Source: Chromera velia
Taxonomy: Eukaryota; Sar; Chromeraceae
Direction of reading: 5' to 3'
Length of the DNA stretch: 32,964 nucleotides
Assembly: GCA_018398765.1 (NCBI GenBank)
Contig: JAHBMJ010000800.1
Location: 7,501-40,464, forward strand
The stretch's first letter is position 1; each line of letters opens with the position of its first letter. A model generated the notes under the pieces. That model did no database searches. It was not told where the DNA came from and saw nothing but the letters and a program-made list of their open reading frames with translations. A program made the translations under genes and the position numbers. Of this stretch, positions 21,551 through 32,038 are shown piece by piece.

Positions 21551-24500
21551 TCAGGCAGACAGAAAGACAGAGAGACAGGGAGATAGAGACAGAGAGTCAG
21601 ACGGTGACAGAGAGAGAGAGAGACACTAAGAGAGAGGCATCAGATCTGCAAACGCACTTCCGTGCCCACGCAACATTGGCTTGCCCGATGCGTGCGTGCA
21701 GCCTACAGAGGTTACCTCGACTGCATTCAGCTTCTTCTTGAGAGGGGCGCCGACCCATCGTTGGACGACGGCGAGGGCAGGACGGCAGCTGCTTATGCTG
21801 TGAAGGGGGGGAACGCGGAGATTCTGGGAGCTCTCCTCCGACACGGGCACTCGAAAGAGATGGGTGGGGGGAGGGAAGAGAACGCCAAAGACGAAGAAAG
21901 AACGCGAGACGCTTTGCAACATGAAACAGAAGCGAAGGAGATAGGAGGCCTTCTTCACGTTGCCGCTCTGGATGGTCAGGCCGTGTGTCTATTTGAGGTT
22001 CTCGACAACGCCTCCTCTTCTGCTTCTCTCTCTTGTGACAGAGAGACCAAAACGCGAGACTCGCGTCTGGTCGATGCAGTTAGACGTCCCCTCTCAGAGT
22101 GCGTGAACATGCTTCCCCGATGGAAGGACCGACCTTCCCATCTCCTCTCACGCACTCCTCTTGAGACTTCACTCCTCTGCCCCCTCAGTCTGCCCTTCAG
22201 CAAACAACTTAACCCAAACGTCCCCTGGCCCCCCTTCAGCCCTGACCAGATCGCCCTGGCAGGCGGAGGAGACGGCACGATGAAGCCGACAGACCTCCAA
22301 ATGTACTTCTCCATTCGGAGGGGGGGGTGCGGTCTGCCTGGGGGGACTGCGGATGGGGTGACGGATGCGGACGAGGAATTGCCGGTGTATCTGCGTCCGT
22401 TTGTGTACGCAGGGGGGCATGTGTTACAAGAGAGCTCTGATGCCTCGGAGGGAAGTCTGTCTGCTGGTGGGTGTGTCTCGGATACTGGTGAAGGAGACGG
22501 AGACGGTGAGGGAGGGGTTGGCCTTGTGCAGGGAAAGGGAGGGCGTGATCGGAGACGGCGTAAAAGGGAGACGAGACGGGAAAGAGAGAGGAGACGGGAG
22601 ACGCTAGTTCTCTCCAAGACGTTCCAAAGGCTTCTCAGGGAGGAGGGGGGACTTCACTTTCCGGGGCCACTCAAAGCACACGTAGCCGCGTGCCAGCGTC
22701 TCCTGGTCACGCAGCGCGCGCAGGTGTCGAGACGGTAGGTCTAAGAGTGAGTCGCCCGCGTTTTTTATTTTTTCGTAAGTAAAGAAGATATTTCTTGTAT
22801 TCCGGAATTGACTATTGGGGTCGAGCTGATCGATTCACGAAGACTTCGGTTGAGTCTCCTCTTTTCTTCCCGAGAGCATGCCTTCAGACGCTGGTACCCC
22901 CATCTGTAGATTCTTCCCATTTTTTCTCTTCTCTTCTCTTCGCGTGACCATCTGAGCGACTAGCTGGCTGATCTTCTTCGAATTCGCGCTTGATTTCTTT
23001 TCCTTCCTTGCTGTTTTTTCTTTTCCTTCCTTGCTGTTTTTTCTTTTCCTTCCTTGCTGTTTTTTCTTTTCCTTCCTTGCTGTTTTTTCTTTTCCTTCCT
23101 TGCTGTTTTTTCTTTTCCTTCCTCGCTGTTTTTTCTTTTCCTTCCTTACTGTTTTTTCTTTTCCTTCCTTGCCGTTTTTTCTTTTCCTTCCTTGCTGTTT
23201 TTTCTTTTCCTTCCTTGCTGTTTTTTCTTTTCCTTCCTTGCTGTTTTTTCTTTTCCTTCCTTGCTGTTTTTTCTTTTCCTTCCTCGCTGTTTTTTCTTTT
23301 CCTTCCTTGCTGTTTTTTCTTTTCCTTCCTCGACAGTGCAGCACCATGCATGACTCCGACGCCCTTCTTTCCTTTTGATTTGACTCTTCGTCCTGCAGTT
23401 TTTCCAGTGTGACCACATCTCTTTTGTCTTCGCTGCTCCAAGAATCCGTGTGTCCCCTTTTCAAGCAACGCGAATTAGTCTCAACATCATGAGATCACAT
23501 AATTACGAAAAACAGATGCAGGATGTCTGTCTCTCTGCAGATGTCTCATGGAGACTGCAGTTGCGGCTGCCCCTCTCCTTGACTCTTCTTCCTTTGCCTC
23601 TTTCTCCTCTGCCTTTGTGGCAGAGAGACGGCTGAAGGGCCCAGAGAGACCCCAAAAATTGAGGGGAATGGCCAAGCTTCAGGCGACAGTGAACAGAGGG
23701 GGATTCAAAGGGGGCAAAGGCAAGCGGAAGCAGAGCAAAAACAAACGAACAGAACGGGACCAGGTGGGATCCGACTCAGACCCAGATACACACGGTTGTG
23801 GGACGAAGGAGAACCCACAGAACACACAGCAGGAGACTGAAAAGAAGGAAGAGAAGACGCAAAGCCTTCTGGAGGAAATGCGGGAAGGGGACATGTCGTC
23901 CGAATCCGCGGAGGCTCACTTGACCTTTCTGGCTTCTTCCCTGTCTCTCTCGTCTCTCGCAGCGTCGAGCGAGAGTTCGACAGCTGACAAGGATGCCGCA
24001 GCATCAGCGGCTGCGGAGCTTCTCAGGCCGGCACTCTTGCTTGCGTCGGCGCATGGATGGACAAATACCCTCGCGGCGTTGCTGGAAGGAATCACCCCTG
24101 ATGTCCTCCATCACCTGTCGACATCATCTTTTGAGACGGGGGATGCTGTCAGGGGTGAACCTCCTGACGACCCCCTCGTAGCATCCTGCCTGGGGTGGGG
24201 GTCTGATTTGTTTGGAGCTGGGGCCTCTGCTTTTGCGCTTGGGGGGGTAGGGGCGTCTAGGGGAGGATTCTCACAGGGACACAGTGAGTGCGTGAGGCTG
24301 CTGTTGGAGAAGGGATGGAGTCCGAAAAGGGGTTGCTCGTCTGGGGTGTCAGCTTTGGTCGGTTAGAATAATGAGGCTAGGGACGGAATGTGATTAGAAG
24401 AAGGAACAGCTTGAGGCAGCTCTGGTTCAAATTTCCTTTCCTCTTTGCTTTTGTTGTTTTGGCCTTTCGTCGTTGTCGTCTGTTCGTCCCCTGCTCGCCC

Positions 24501-24933
24501 CGTCCCTGCGGGTGTTGTGTGATGAAGCAATCTGTTCAGGTTGTTCCACAATCAAGCTGAGCTTCTCATGGGGCTGCCTCCACGTGTATCGCGCGCTCTC
24601 CCCCCTCCTCACACGCGCACACGCATTCATGCACACACGAGTACATACATCCATACATGTACATGGATGCATCATTCTGTACGTACATACTGCAATGCAC
24701 ATAAATTGCGTCTCCCTGCAGGAGGCCGCGTCGATGAGCGGGAACGTGGAGAGTCTGGAGGCTCTGATGACCTCTGCGTGCGGGCCCCCAAAGTCGGGGC
24801 CTGGGCCGGGGCCCCTGTCTGCATGGGGCATAGAGAAGAAGACAGAGGGTGTGGAAGAAGGGTCATTTGTCTTTGGAAGGGAAGAAATCGAACAAGCATC
24901 GCATGTCAGTGGGTTTTTTCCTTTTTTCGTCAT

Positions 24934-24975
<42 letters not shown>

Positions 24976-27489
24976 CGCGCGCGTGTGCGTCTCTGTGTGT
25001 GTGTGTGTGTGTGTGGAGAGCGTTTTGGGTATAGTCACGCAGTTGGGGTGTGAGTTTTTGATCAGGTGTTTTGAATTGGTGTCAGTATCTAAGACTGCCT
25101 TGCTAGACGCAATCTCAGATAGATGCGAATGCCCCCACTTGCCGTGTGGACTGTCGGGGTGCAGTACGGCCGGGGAGCAGAGAGAAAAGGAATGAAAAAA
25201 AAACACCTACAAGAGAATGAGCCACGCACTCTGCCAAGGACTGTAGCCCGCTCCTTTGTATCGATACGAAAAAAGGTGGCCAGACTTGCTCCCGGCATAC
25301 ATGCATGTGGACGATCCATTTAGAAGGCACCCACCCATTTGCATTGATTCCTTTCTTGTTTTGTTGTTGTTCGACGCAGACCGCTCTCCGTCACGGCCAC
25401 TCTGATGCCTTTTTGTTTCTCTCGTCCTCTCTGGATAGGGAGATAAGGGGGAATGGAGGGACTCAGACATCCTCTTCTCCTCTGGGGCCTGTGCTTCCCT
25501 TCCACATCCCCCGTCTGGAGTGTGTGCCTGTGGAGGGCCCCATCGGTGGGTGGTCTTTCCTTTCTCTTTTTTTCTCTCTCACTGTTGGACCAGGAAGATT
25601 GCTATGGGGCATTTATTTATCTCAAAGGTTGCCAGAAGGGAGCACAGACGTGTGTGCAAATTAGTGCACAAGTGAAGTAGCGAGACGAAACGAAGCACGC
25701 TACGGAATATGCGGCCTCCGTATTTCGCACGTATATGAACCCTCTCTTCATGTTTCGTCCTTCATCTTTTGGTCCGCCCTCTTCTTCTCTCTCTTCTGTC
25801 TCCGTTCGCGCTCTCTCTCATACACACAGAGAATCTGTGTGCGCGTGTTTCGGTGTGTGTGCAGTGTCCCCGCACCCCTCCAGAGTGCTCATCGAGGAGT
25901 GGGTGCAGGAGGCCCGAGACGCCGTCTCTTCTTTCCCCTCTGGTGTGCCCTCCTCTTCAAGCGTCCCTCCTGGAGCGCCGCCTTCGCGGCCTTTTCTGTC
26001 AGAGGGCGGGGGTCAACAAACAGAGCGTCCAGACAGAGCGCGGAAAGAGGACGAAGGGGAAGGAGGCAGGAGAGGCGTCTCTTTGATTTCTGCAGCCGTG
26101 GAAGAATCCAGATTGATGGTCGGATTGTCGCCTCTTTCTGCTTTCTTTCAAGAGAGAGACAGGGGGGCTTCTTCAAGCAGGAACGAGAGCTTCCCGGGAG
26201 CAGACGCGATCGGAGAGTTGAATCGTCTATCTGCCTCCCCAGGAGAGTCTCTGTCTGTTGGGGGGACAGGAAAGGAAGAGACGGGAGAAACTTCTGTTTC
26301 TGTGTCTCTTTCTCGTTTAGCACAGGAGGTTGCATCAAGTCTGAAGGCACCGTCTGTGAGGAGGATGCTTCAGAAGGAAGACGTGAAATTCGTCGACAAA
26401 CAAGAGGGTCTGTCTGAGCTTGTGGGTCAATTTGAGGCCGACTTTGAAAGCGGAACCCCAGCCCTGTTGGGGGTTGACGTGGAGTACTTCTCTCTCGGCA
26501 CTGGGGCGGGGAGGGGTGCGGGGGCAGACGGGTATGTGTGTCTGGTGCAGTTATCATCTCTGTCCAGGACTGCAGTGGTGGATGTGATGAGAATTCGGGC
26601 ACAGGACTTCGCGGAGGGACGGGCGGAAGGGAGTGGAGGCGGGAGCGTTCATTCGCTTCTGCAGCCGGTGATGAACAACCCGAATGTCAGTTTGTCGGTT
26701 TGTGTGTCGACATGTTTTGTTTCAAAAGGTTCACTTGTCTTGGGTTGCTTGCATGGTTTCTTAGCTGGTTTGTGTTTTTGTCCATTTTTGTTCGATCCTT
26801 CCACTTTGAACGTCTGTATGTCTGCAACCCCACGCGATGGATGACTCAACCTGCAGGTGTTGAAGATCTTCCACGGCGCTGCGAGTGACCTCCAGTGGCT
26901 GCAGACAGACTTCGACTTGCAGGTGTGCAATTTGTTTGACACCTACAGAGCAGCCCAGCTGCTCAGAGAGGAGACGGCAAAAAACGTCGCTTTCCAGAAT
27001 GCCAAAAAAAGAGGGGGGTTGGGAGAGAAAGGAAGCGATCCGAGCAGTCGTGTGGCATCCTCTGTCGAGGCAGCACTTCCGTCTCCTCTTGCATCTGTGC
27101 TTTCAGTCACGTCTAGAAAGGAGGAAGAGACAGAGAGAGACGCCTTTGTGCTACCACCGGGAGATTCTCTCTCTGCGCTTGTGCGCTTCTTCTTCCGCAT
27201 TCCCTTGCCCAAAGCGTTCCAGAGAGCTGACTGGAGAGTCAGGCCGCTCCCCCCCCCCATGCTGCTCTATGCGGCTCACGACGCGTACTTCTTGCCCCTC
27301 TTGGCTCCTCTGCTTTTGTTGGAGCTAGTGAGGAGGGCAGGACTCAGGGGCGTAGCTGAGTGCGTGATTGGGTCGAACAGACAGACTCTCAAAGGGGTCT
27401 TGCAGGAGCGTGCTCACGGACAGGGAGCAGGCAGCGCAGGGGTAAGGCGAAGATTTGCGTTACGCTTTGAAGAACAAACAGCAGTATAA
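17062..27489 (+). CDS. Giant ankyrin-repeat protein with C-terminal DEDDy 3'-5' exonuclease domain
   Basis: Predicted 3'-5' exoribonuclease of the Rrp6/EXOSC10/RNase D class fused to ankyrin repeats. Exons: 17062-17891, 18366-18471, 18902-19417, 19774-20057, 20264-20907, 21241-21399, 21702-22734, 23541-24357, 24722-24904, 25380-25545, 25865-26685, 26857-27489. They join in frame at all 11 junctions to 6192 nt, 2063 residues. Residues 1-580 have no recognised domain and include basic and Gly-rich segments. An ankyrin block spans about 638-897, with degenerate repeats at about 1350-1545. The exonuclease spans about 1755-2015: VDVEY (D1784, E1786), FHGAASDLQWL (D1864), NLFDT, ADWRVRPLP and YAAHD (Y1991, D1995), so all five DEDDy residues are present. 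A ~60-residue low-complexity insert separates NLFDT from the third motif. No HRDC domain is visible. Start: ATG 17062, or 17074 with better context. A possible donor at 27442 leaves the C-terminus slightly uncertain. Confidence 0.85.
18001..18097 (+). repeat. (CT)n(GT)n microsatellite in intron 1
   Basis: CT units at 18001-18067 with CCC/AC interruptions, switching directly to GT units at 18067-18097. It lies 110 bp after the donor of intron 1 of the ankyrin-exonuclease gene. Confidence 0.95.
18630..18691 (+). repeat. (CT)n(GT)n microsatellite in intron 2
   Basis: Pure CT at 18630-18657, then pure GT to 18691, with the same CT-to-GT order as in intron 1. It lies in intron 2 (18472-18901) of the ankyrin-exonuclease gene. 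Confidence 0.95.
20932..21034 (+). repeat. CT-rich plus (GT)n tract in intron 5
   Basis: CTCCCTGTCC-type pyrimidine repeats from 20932 run into about 18 GT units at 20999-21034. The tract starts within 25 bp of the intron 5 donor. Confidence 0.95.
21519..21637 (+). repeat. (AC)n(AG)n and GACAGA-rich tract in intron 6
   Basis: AC units then AG units at 21519-21550, followed by purine-rich GACAGAGAGACAG-type sequence to about 21637. It lies in intron 6 (21400-21701), with the strand polarity opposite to the tracts in introns 1, 2 and 5. Confidence 0.9.
22997..23330 (+). repeat. 23 bp polypyrimidine minisatellite in intron 7
   Basis: About 14-15 near-identical head-to-tail copies of a 23 bp unit (CTTTTCCTTCCTTGCTG plus six T). 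Only a few single-base variants are seen: CTCGCTG, CTTACTG, CTTGCCG. Because 23 is not a multiple of three, the array is open in several frames on both strands, giving Phe/Leu/Pro-rich or Lys/Glu-rich chance frames. It lies wholly in intron 7 (22735-23540) of the ankyrin-exonuclease gene. Confidence 0.95.
24937..25014 (+). repeat. (GT)n(GC)n(GT)n tract in intron 9
   Basis: GT units to 24967, then eight GC units, then GT with one CTCT interruption to 25014. Such alternating purine-pyrimidine DNA is favourable for Z-DNA. It starts 32 bp after the intron 9 donor of the ankyrin-exonuclease gene. Confidence 0.95.
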
Positions 27490-28239
27490 GAGCCTACTAA
27501 GATCGAGGCATCAATGATCAATCGGTTATTAAACAGCTAGTTAAACAGGTAGAAAAACAGATAGAGGGCCTTGCAGTAGCAAAATCTACAATATTTAATT
27601 ATTCAGACTTTAATATAAACTCGGAAGCAGACCGTGCTGCAGACGTAATCGCTCACATCACTGTCATCGCCATTTTAAACCAGTTTTAAACCAATTAATG
27701 TATATTTTATAAAGTATTTTAATTTAAAGTTGTACTTTTAGCTGTACTTTGAAGTAAATTGAACGAAATTTAAGTAATTGTATGTAACTTGATTTACTAA
27801 TTATTCTAATCTATAATTACTCTTAGTCTAGCTTATTTTAGATGCAGTTCATAGTTTTAGAGATAAAAAGTCGTATCATTTCTATTGAATTCTGGCTTAA
27901 CGGTTAACCTTTAGTAGTATGTGACTGAGAATAAATTGAATAAGTTCTGAATAACTGATAATTTTACATGTACATCGTTGTTCAATTCTAGTAAGCACAT
28001 TTTATAGTCGATCGGACTCGATCCTAGGGTTGATCAAAGCTCCTCGCATTAATTTCAGCAAAGCCTGAGGTCGCCCTAGAGGTTGCCAAGCTATAATAAA
28101 ATCCCCGATGTCTGGCCAAAACATATAATTCAATTAATCTAGACCTTAATTCATGGAATTCAAGTCCAGTCATGCTGCTAGCGTCACGGCAAGTTCAAGC
28201 AGTGTAACTTTGGCATGTTATTTTGTCTATTCACTTTGC
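27490..28239. other. AT-rich spacer between convergent genes
   Basis: Holds the 3' flanks of the ankyrin-exonuclease gene (+) and the acyl-CoA gene (-). The sequence is distinctly AT-rich, with TTTAAA and CTATAATTA-type words, and resembles the islands at 541-1350, 5960-6980 and 11800-13080. No open frame or terminal repeat is recognisable. It may be old transposon sequence. Confidence 0.45.
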
Positions 28240-30493
28240 TCATTTGAAGGCACTACAGCCAGTGAGGGCTTTGCCAGCAATGAGCATATTGACATCATAA
28301 GTCCCCTCGTACGTGTGCACGGCCTCGAGGTCCGCCAAGAACCTCATGGCACCGCTGTCCGACAACAGCACACCGTCGCCACCCATGCACTCCCTGCACT
28401 TGCGTGCCACCTCTCTGGCCTCCTTAGTACAGTGGGCTTTCAGCATGCTGCCCTGTGCTGCTGAGAACAGCTCTCCAGGCTTCTGCAAACTCTCATTGCA
28501 CGCAGATAACAAAGTGACTTTCATTTATCTGTCTCGTCATGCGAACCATGAATTAATATCTCCTGTCCCTAGCCTGCAAGATGACGAAGACGAAGGTACG
28601 CATGGGGACAAAAGCCTCAAGCAGAGACAGACCGACGCACGCAGACACAGAAAAACTTACACCTCGACTGGCAGAGAAGTCCACCAGGAAGGCCAAAGAA
28701 AGGAGTGGAATTATCACACCCAAGAGAAAAGCACAATGAAAAGCAGTGTCGCCATCTACAAGAGACGTATGAAACCAGAATCAGGAAAAGACATACGCAT
28801 GCAAAAAGTTCAAAGGAGCTCTACGGGCTATTACGGAACAGAAACTTGGAGCTAGCCCACAAAGAACAGTAGAAAAGGAAAGACACCATAACCGAACGAT
28901 GAAAAACAATAAAAACTCCTCCGCACTCGAAAAACACAACGGCATATGCATACAACCAGAGACGACGCTGCACATCGATCTACATGGACTCATCGGTGCA
29001 TCTGTTTTTTCTGTACAGAAAAACACCTGACCTTTTCGGTATTCTGTCTGTCCATCAGTCGACCAGCATGCAGTAAGGACAAGAAGAGTCCCTGCATGCA
29101 TGCATGCATTCATGCACGGATACATATATACATGTGGTCAGACAGTCAGAAGGTGAGTACATGCACGATGGCCGAAGGGTGGCAGTTGTGTCGGGCACTT
29201 CACATGAGCCTGCATGTGAATCAGAAGGGACGCCAGACACGGTAAGAGAGCCTCGCTTGCTTTTGTCTCATAGCTCAGCGCCTGTTTGCCTGCTCGTCAG
29301 ACACAGCAACCCTTCACGTGTTTGAACAAGGTACTGCAGTCTGTTCGTCACGTAGATTTAAAAAAACACTTTCATGTGGACCCCCCACCCCATATCACTT
29401 CCCTCACCTGAACGGAGGCTGCGGAGGAGACCAAACGCTCCTGCACCAGCTGGAAGGAAGCGAGGGGGCGGCGGAACTGGCGCCGACGCAGACAGTGACC
29501 CAGGGCTCTTTCCAGGGCCCCTGCAAAGGTCAGACGACACGCACGTTCAGATAACAAATGTGAACACTCACACACCTTAACGGTAATTGGCACAAATACA
29601 CACACACACACACAATCACACTCATGAACTGCACGAACACTTCACAAAGACATACAAACAGACGCTGACACAGAGCGGGCATTTCTCTAGTCTCCTCCAA
29701 TTTCTGCCAGCCAACGCGATCATCCTGTGAACGTTCGCTGAAAGGCAAACAGCGGGAACCGTCTGCAGACAACTGACCTGCCGCGGCCCCCGTCGCCAAG
29801 GCAGCCGCAGTGACACGGGAGCTCTCAAGCACCGGTCGGATTCCTTCTGCACCCACACACACAAAGACACCCACACACACAAAGACAATACAGATGTGTG
29901 TGTGTACTTCTACTGTCCAAGCGCATGTATGCGTATGCATCCATGTGAATGTGCATGAATGAGCTCTCGGAAACGGGGCAAATAACTTCTGTTCTTACGC
30001 ACAACATGCGTTCATGTGAGTATACAACTGCACGCTTTTTCGTATGGGTTCAATTCCATTCTAGACAGACGATTGGTGATGTGCGTTTCTTTGTATCTTT
30101 CTGCTTCAACGCACTGAAGCCACACCTCATCCTGACAGAGAGAAACAGGCTCATCCGCCTCCTATTCCCCGCTTCCCATTCAAGTTCCTCTCTTCCCCCC
30201 CCGCCCCCTTCTCTGTATGTGCGCGTACACGAAGACCCTTTTGTGACCTTCCCGGAAGATCCGATTCGGAAACAACGGGAAGGCAATCAGGAAGGTGGTC
30301 AGTCTCTGTGTGTGTGCACGTGAATTCTGTCGCTGACCTTCCCAGGAGTCGCAAAGAGCGAGACGGTTGCACTCGGGCACAAAGAAACGATCAAACTCAA
30401 TCTGCAACAAATGGGACATGTGCACACACAAGGGGAACACACACATTCTTCCCTTTGATCCATTGATTCTTTCTGTCTTCCTTTCTTTCTCCG

Positions 30494-30563
<70 letters not shown>

Positions 30564-30564
30564 C

Positions 30565-30608
<44 letters not shown>

Positions 30609-31834
30609 TTTTTTTTTATTCCTCGCTTCCTTTCGTTCTTTTTTTCTTGCTCTAACCGTCCGTCTTCCAATCCACCCTCTCTTTCATCTCTGTTCGTCCA
30701 GCCCCTGTTCGAGCCACCAACTCTAACGGACGAATGCACACGCAAGAGAGCACTGCACAATGCTTGTACGGGCTTACCTCTGCATTCTGCACTGCCCTGA
30801 GCGCCCCCTTTGCCAGAATTTTTTTCACCCTCCACGTGCCTCCCCCCCTTCCTCTGTGCTCCCCCTCCTTGCCATTATGCTCCACCACAAACCCCCCAAT
30901 CCTCCCACCCCCCCCTTCCCTTCCCCTCTCCTCTTCCCTCTCAACCACCCGAGCCCAAACGACCACCAGACCCCCCCCGACAACGTTGCCGATCCACCGT
31001 TTCCGTCCAGTCAGCAACCACCCTCCGTCTACTGCCACAGCTGCATGCAAAGCAAATTTAGTGAAAAAATCCGACGATGACCGGATTCAATGCTATCAAC
31101 CTGCTTGCATCCAAGAAAGCAAGACGACCACAGGCAAAAACATTCTTTGTGGAGAACGGACGCCGGTTCACATCCTTCTTTCTTGGTACTTTCGTGCCGT
31201 CCCTTTTCTTCTTGGATGCACATAAATCAGCACTACATTCTCTGCCATTGCTTCACGAAGGCCATGGGTAATTTGTGCTGGCACAAAAAAACAAAAAGAT
31301 GGAAGAGAAACCATTACAAGTGCGCATCGCCGAACCAAAAGATCAGCACAGAAAAACAGCACAGAGAGAAGCCGCACTGGACCGACACGCCGAAGCAAGC
31401 GACAACACAAGGAAGGGGAAAGATAGAAGGAAGGAGCGAAGTATTCACTCAGCCCCCCTGACCCAACACCATTCCACCCAGCAGCCCAGCGGCCGACCTG
31501 TACTGCCCAGGCTCGTGGCGTCGCTGCCTGCCTCGGGTTCCGTCAGGGCGAATCCCCCGATGCACTGCAGAGCTGCCATCCGAGGCAGCCACTTTGCCTT
31601 CTGCTCCTCACTCCCCCCCACCGCAATCGCCTTCATCGACACGCCGCAGTGAACCTGCAGCAGGAAAGGGGCAGGGGCAGAGGCAGCGACAGTCGGAGTG
31701 CAGTGCAGTGTGTGTAGGTAGTGATTGGGACCGGAGATTCAGACACATGAGTGCACGCAGGGACGCATACTCTCTCTCTCTCTTTCTCTCTCTTACACAC
31801 ACACACACACACAGCGCGCGTGGAGGGAGGGAGG

Positions 31835-31896
<62 letters not shown>

Positions 31897-31966
31897 GCAC
31901 GCACGCAGACACGCTCACACGCACGCACACACACACGCTCACACGCTCACACACACACGCACTCAT

Positions 31967-32038
<72 letters not shown>

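Noticed and set aside
22997-23330. Regular repeats resembling a CRISPR array
   Set aside because: No spacers: the units are contiguous and nearly identical, and the locus is a eukaryotic intron.
22835-23464. Lys/Glu-rich minus-strand frames of about 200 codons and Phe-rich + frames
   Set aside because: Translations of the 23 bp minisatellite, which is open in several frames because its period is not a multiple of three. The region is inside an intron.
27442-27489. GTAAGG donor near the end of the last ankyrin-exonuclease exon
   Set aside because: No convincing downstream exon is seen in the AT-rich spacer before the convergent gene; the in-frame TAA at 27487 is preferred.
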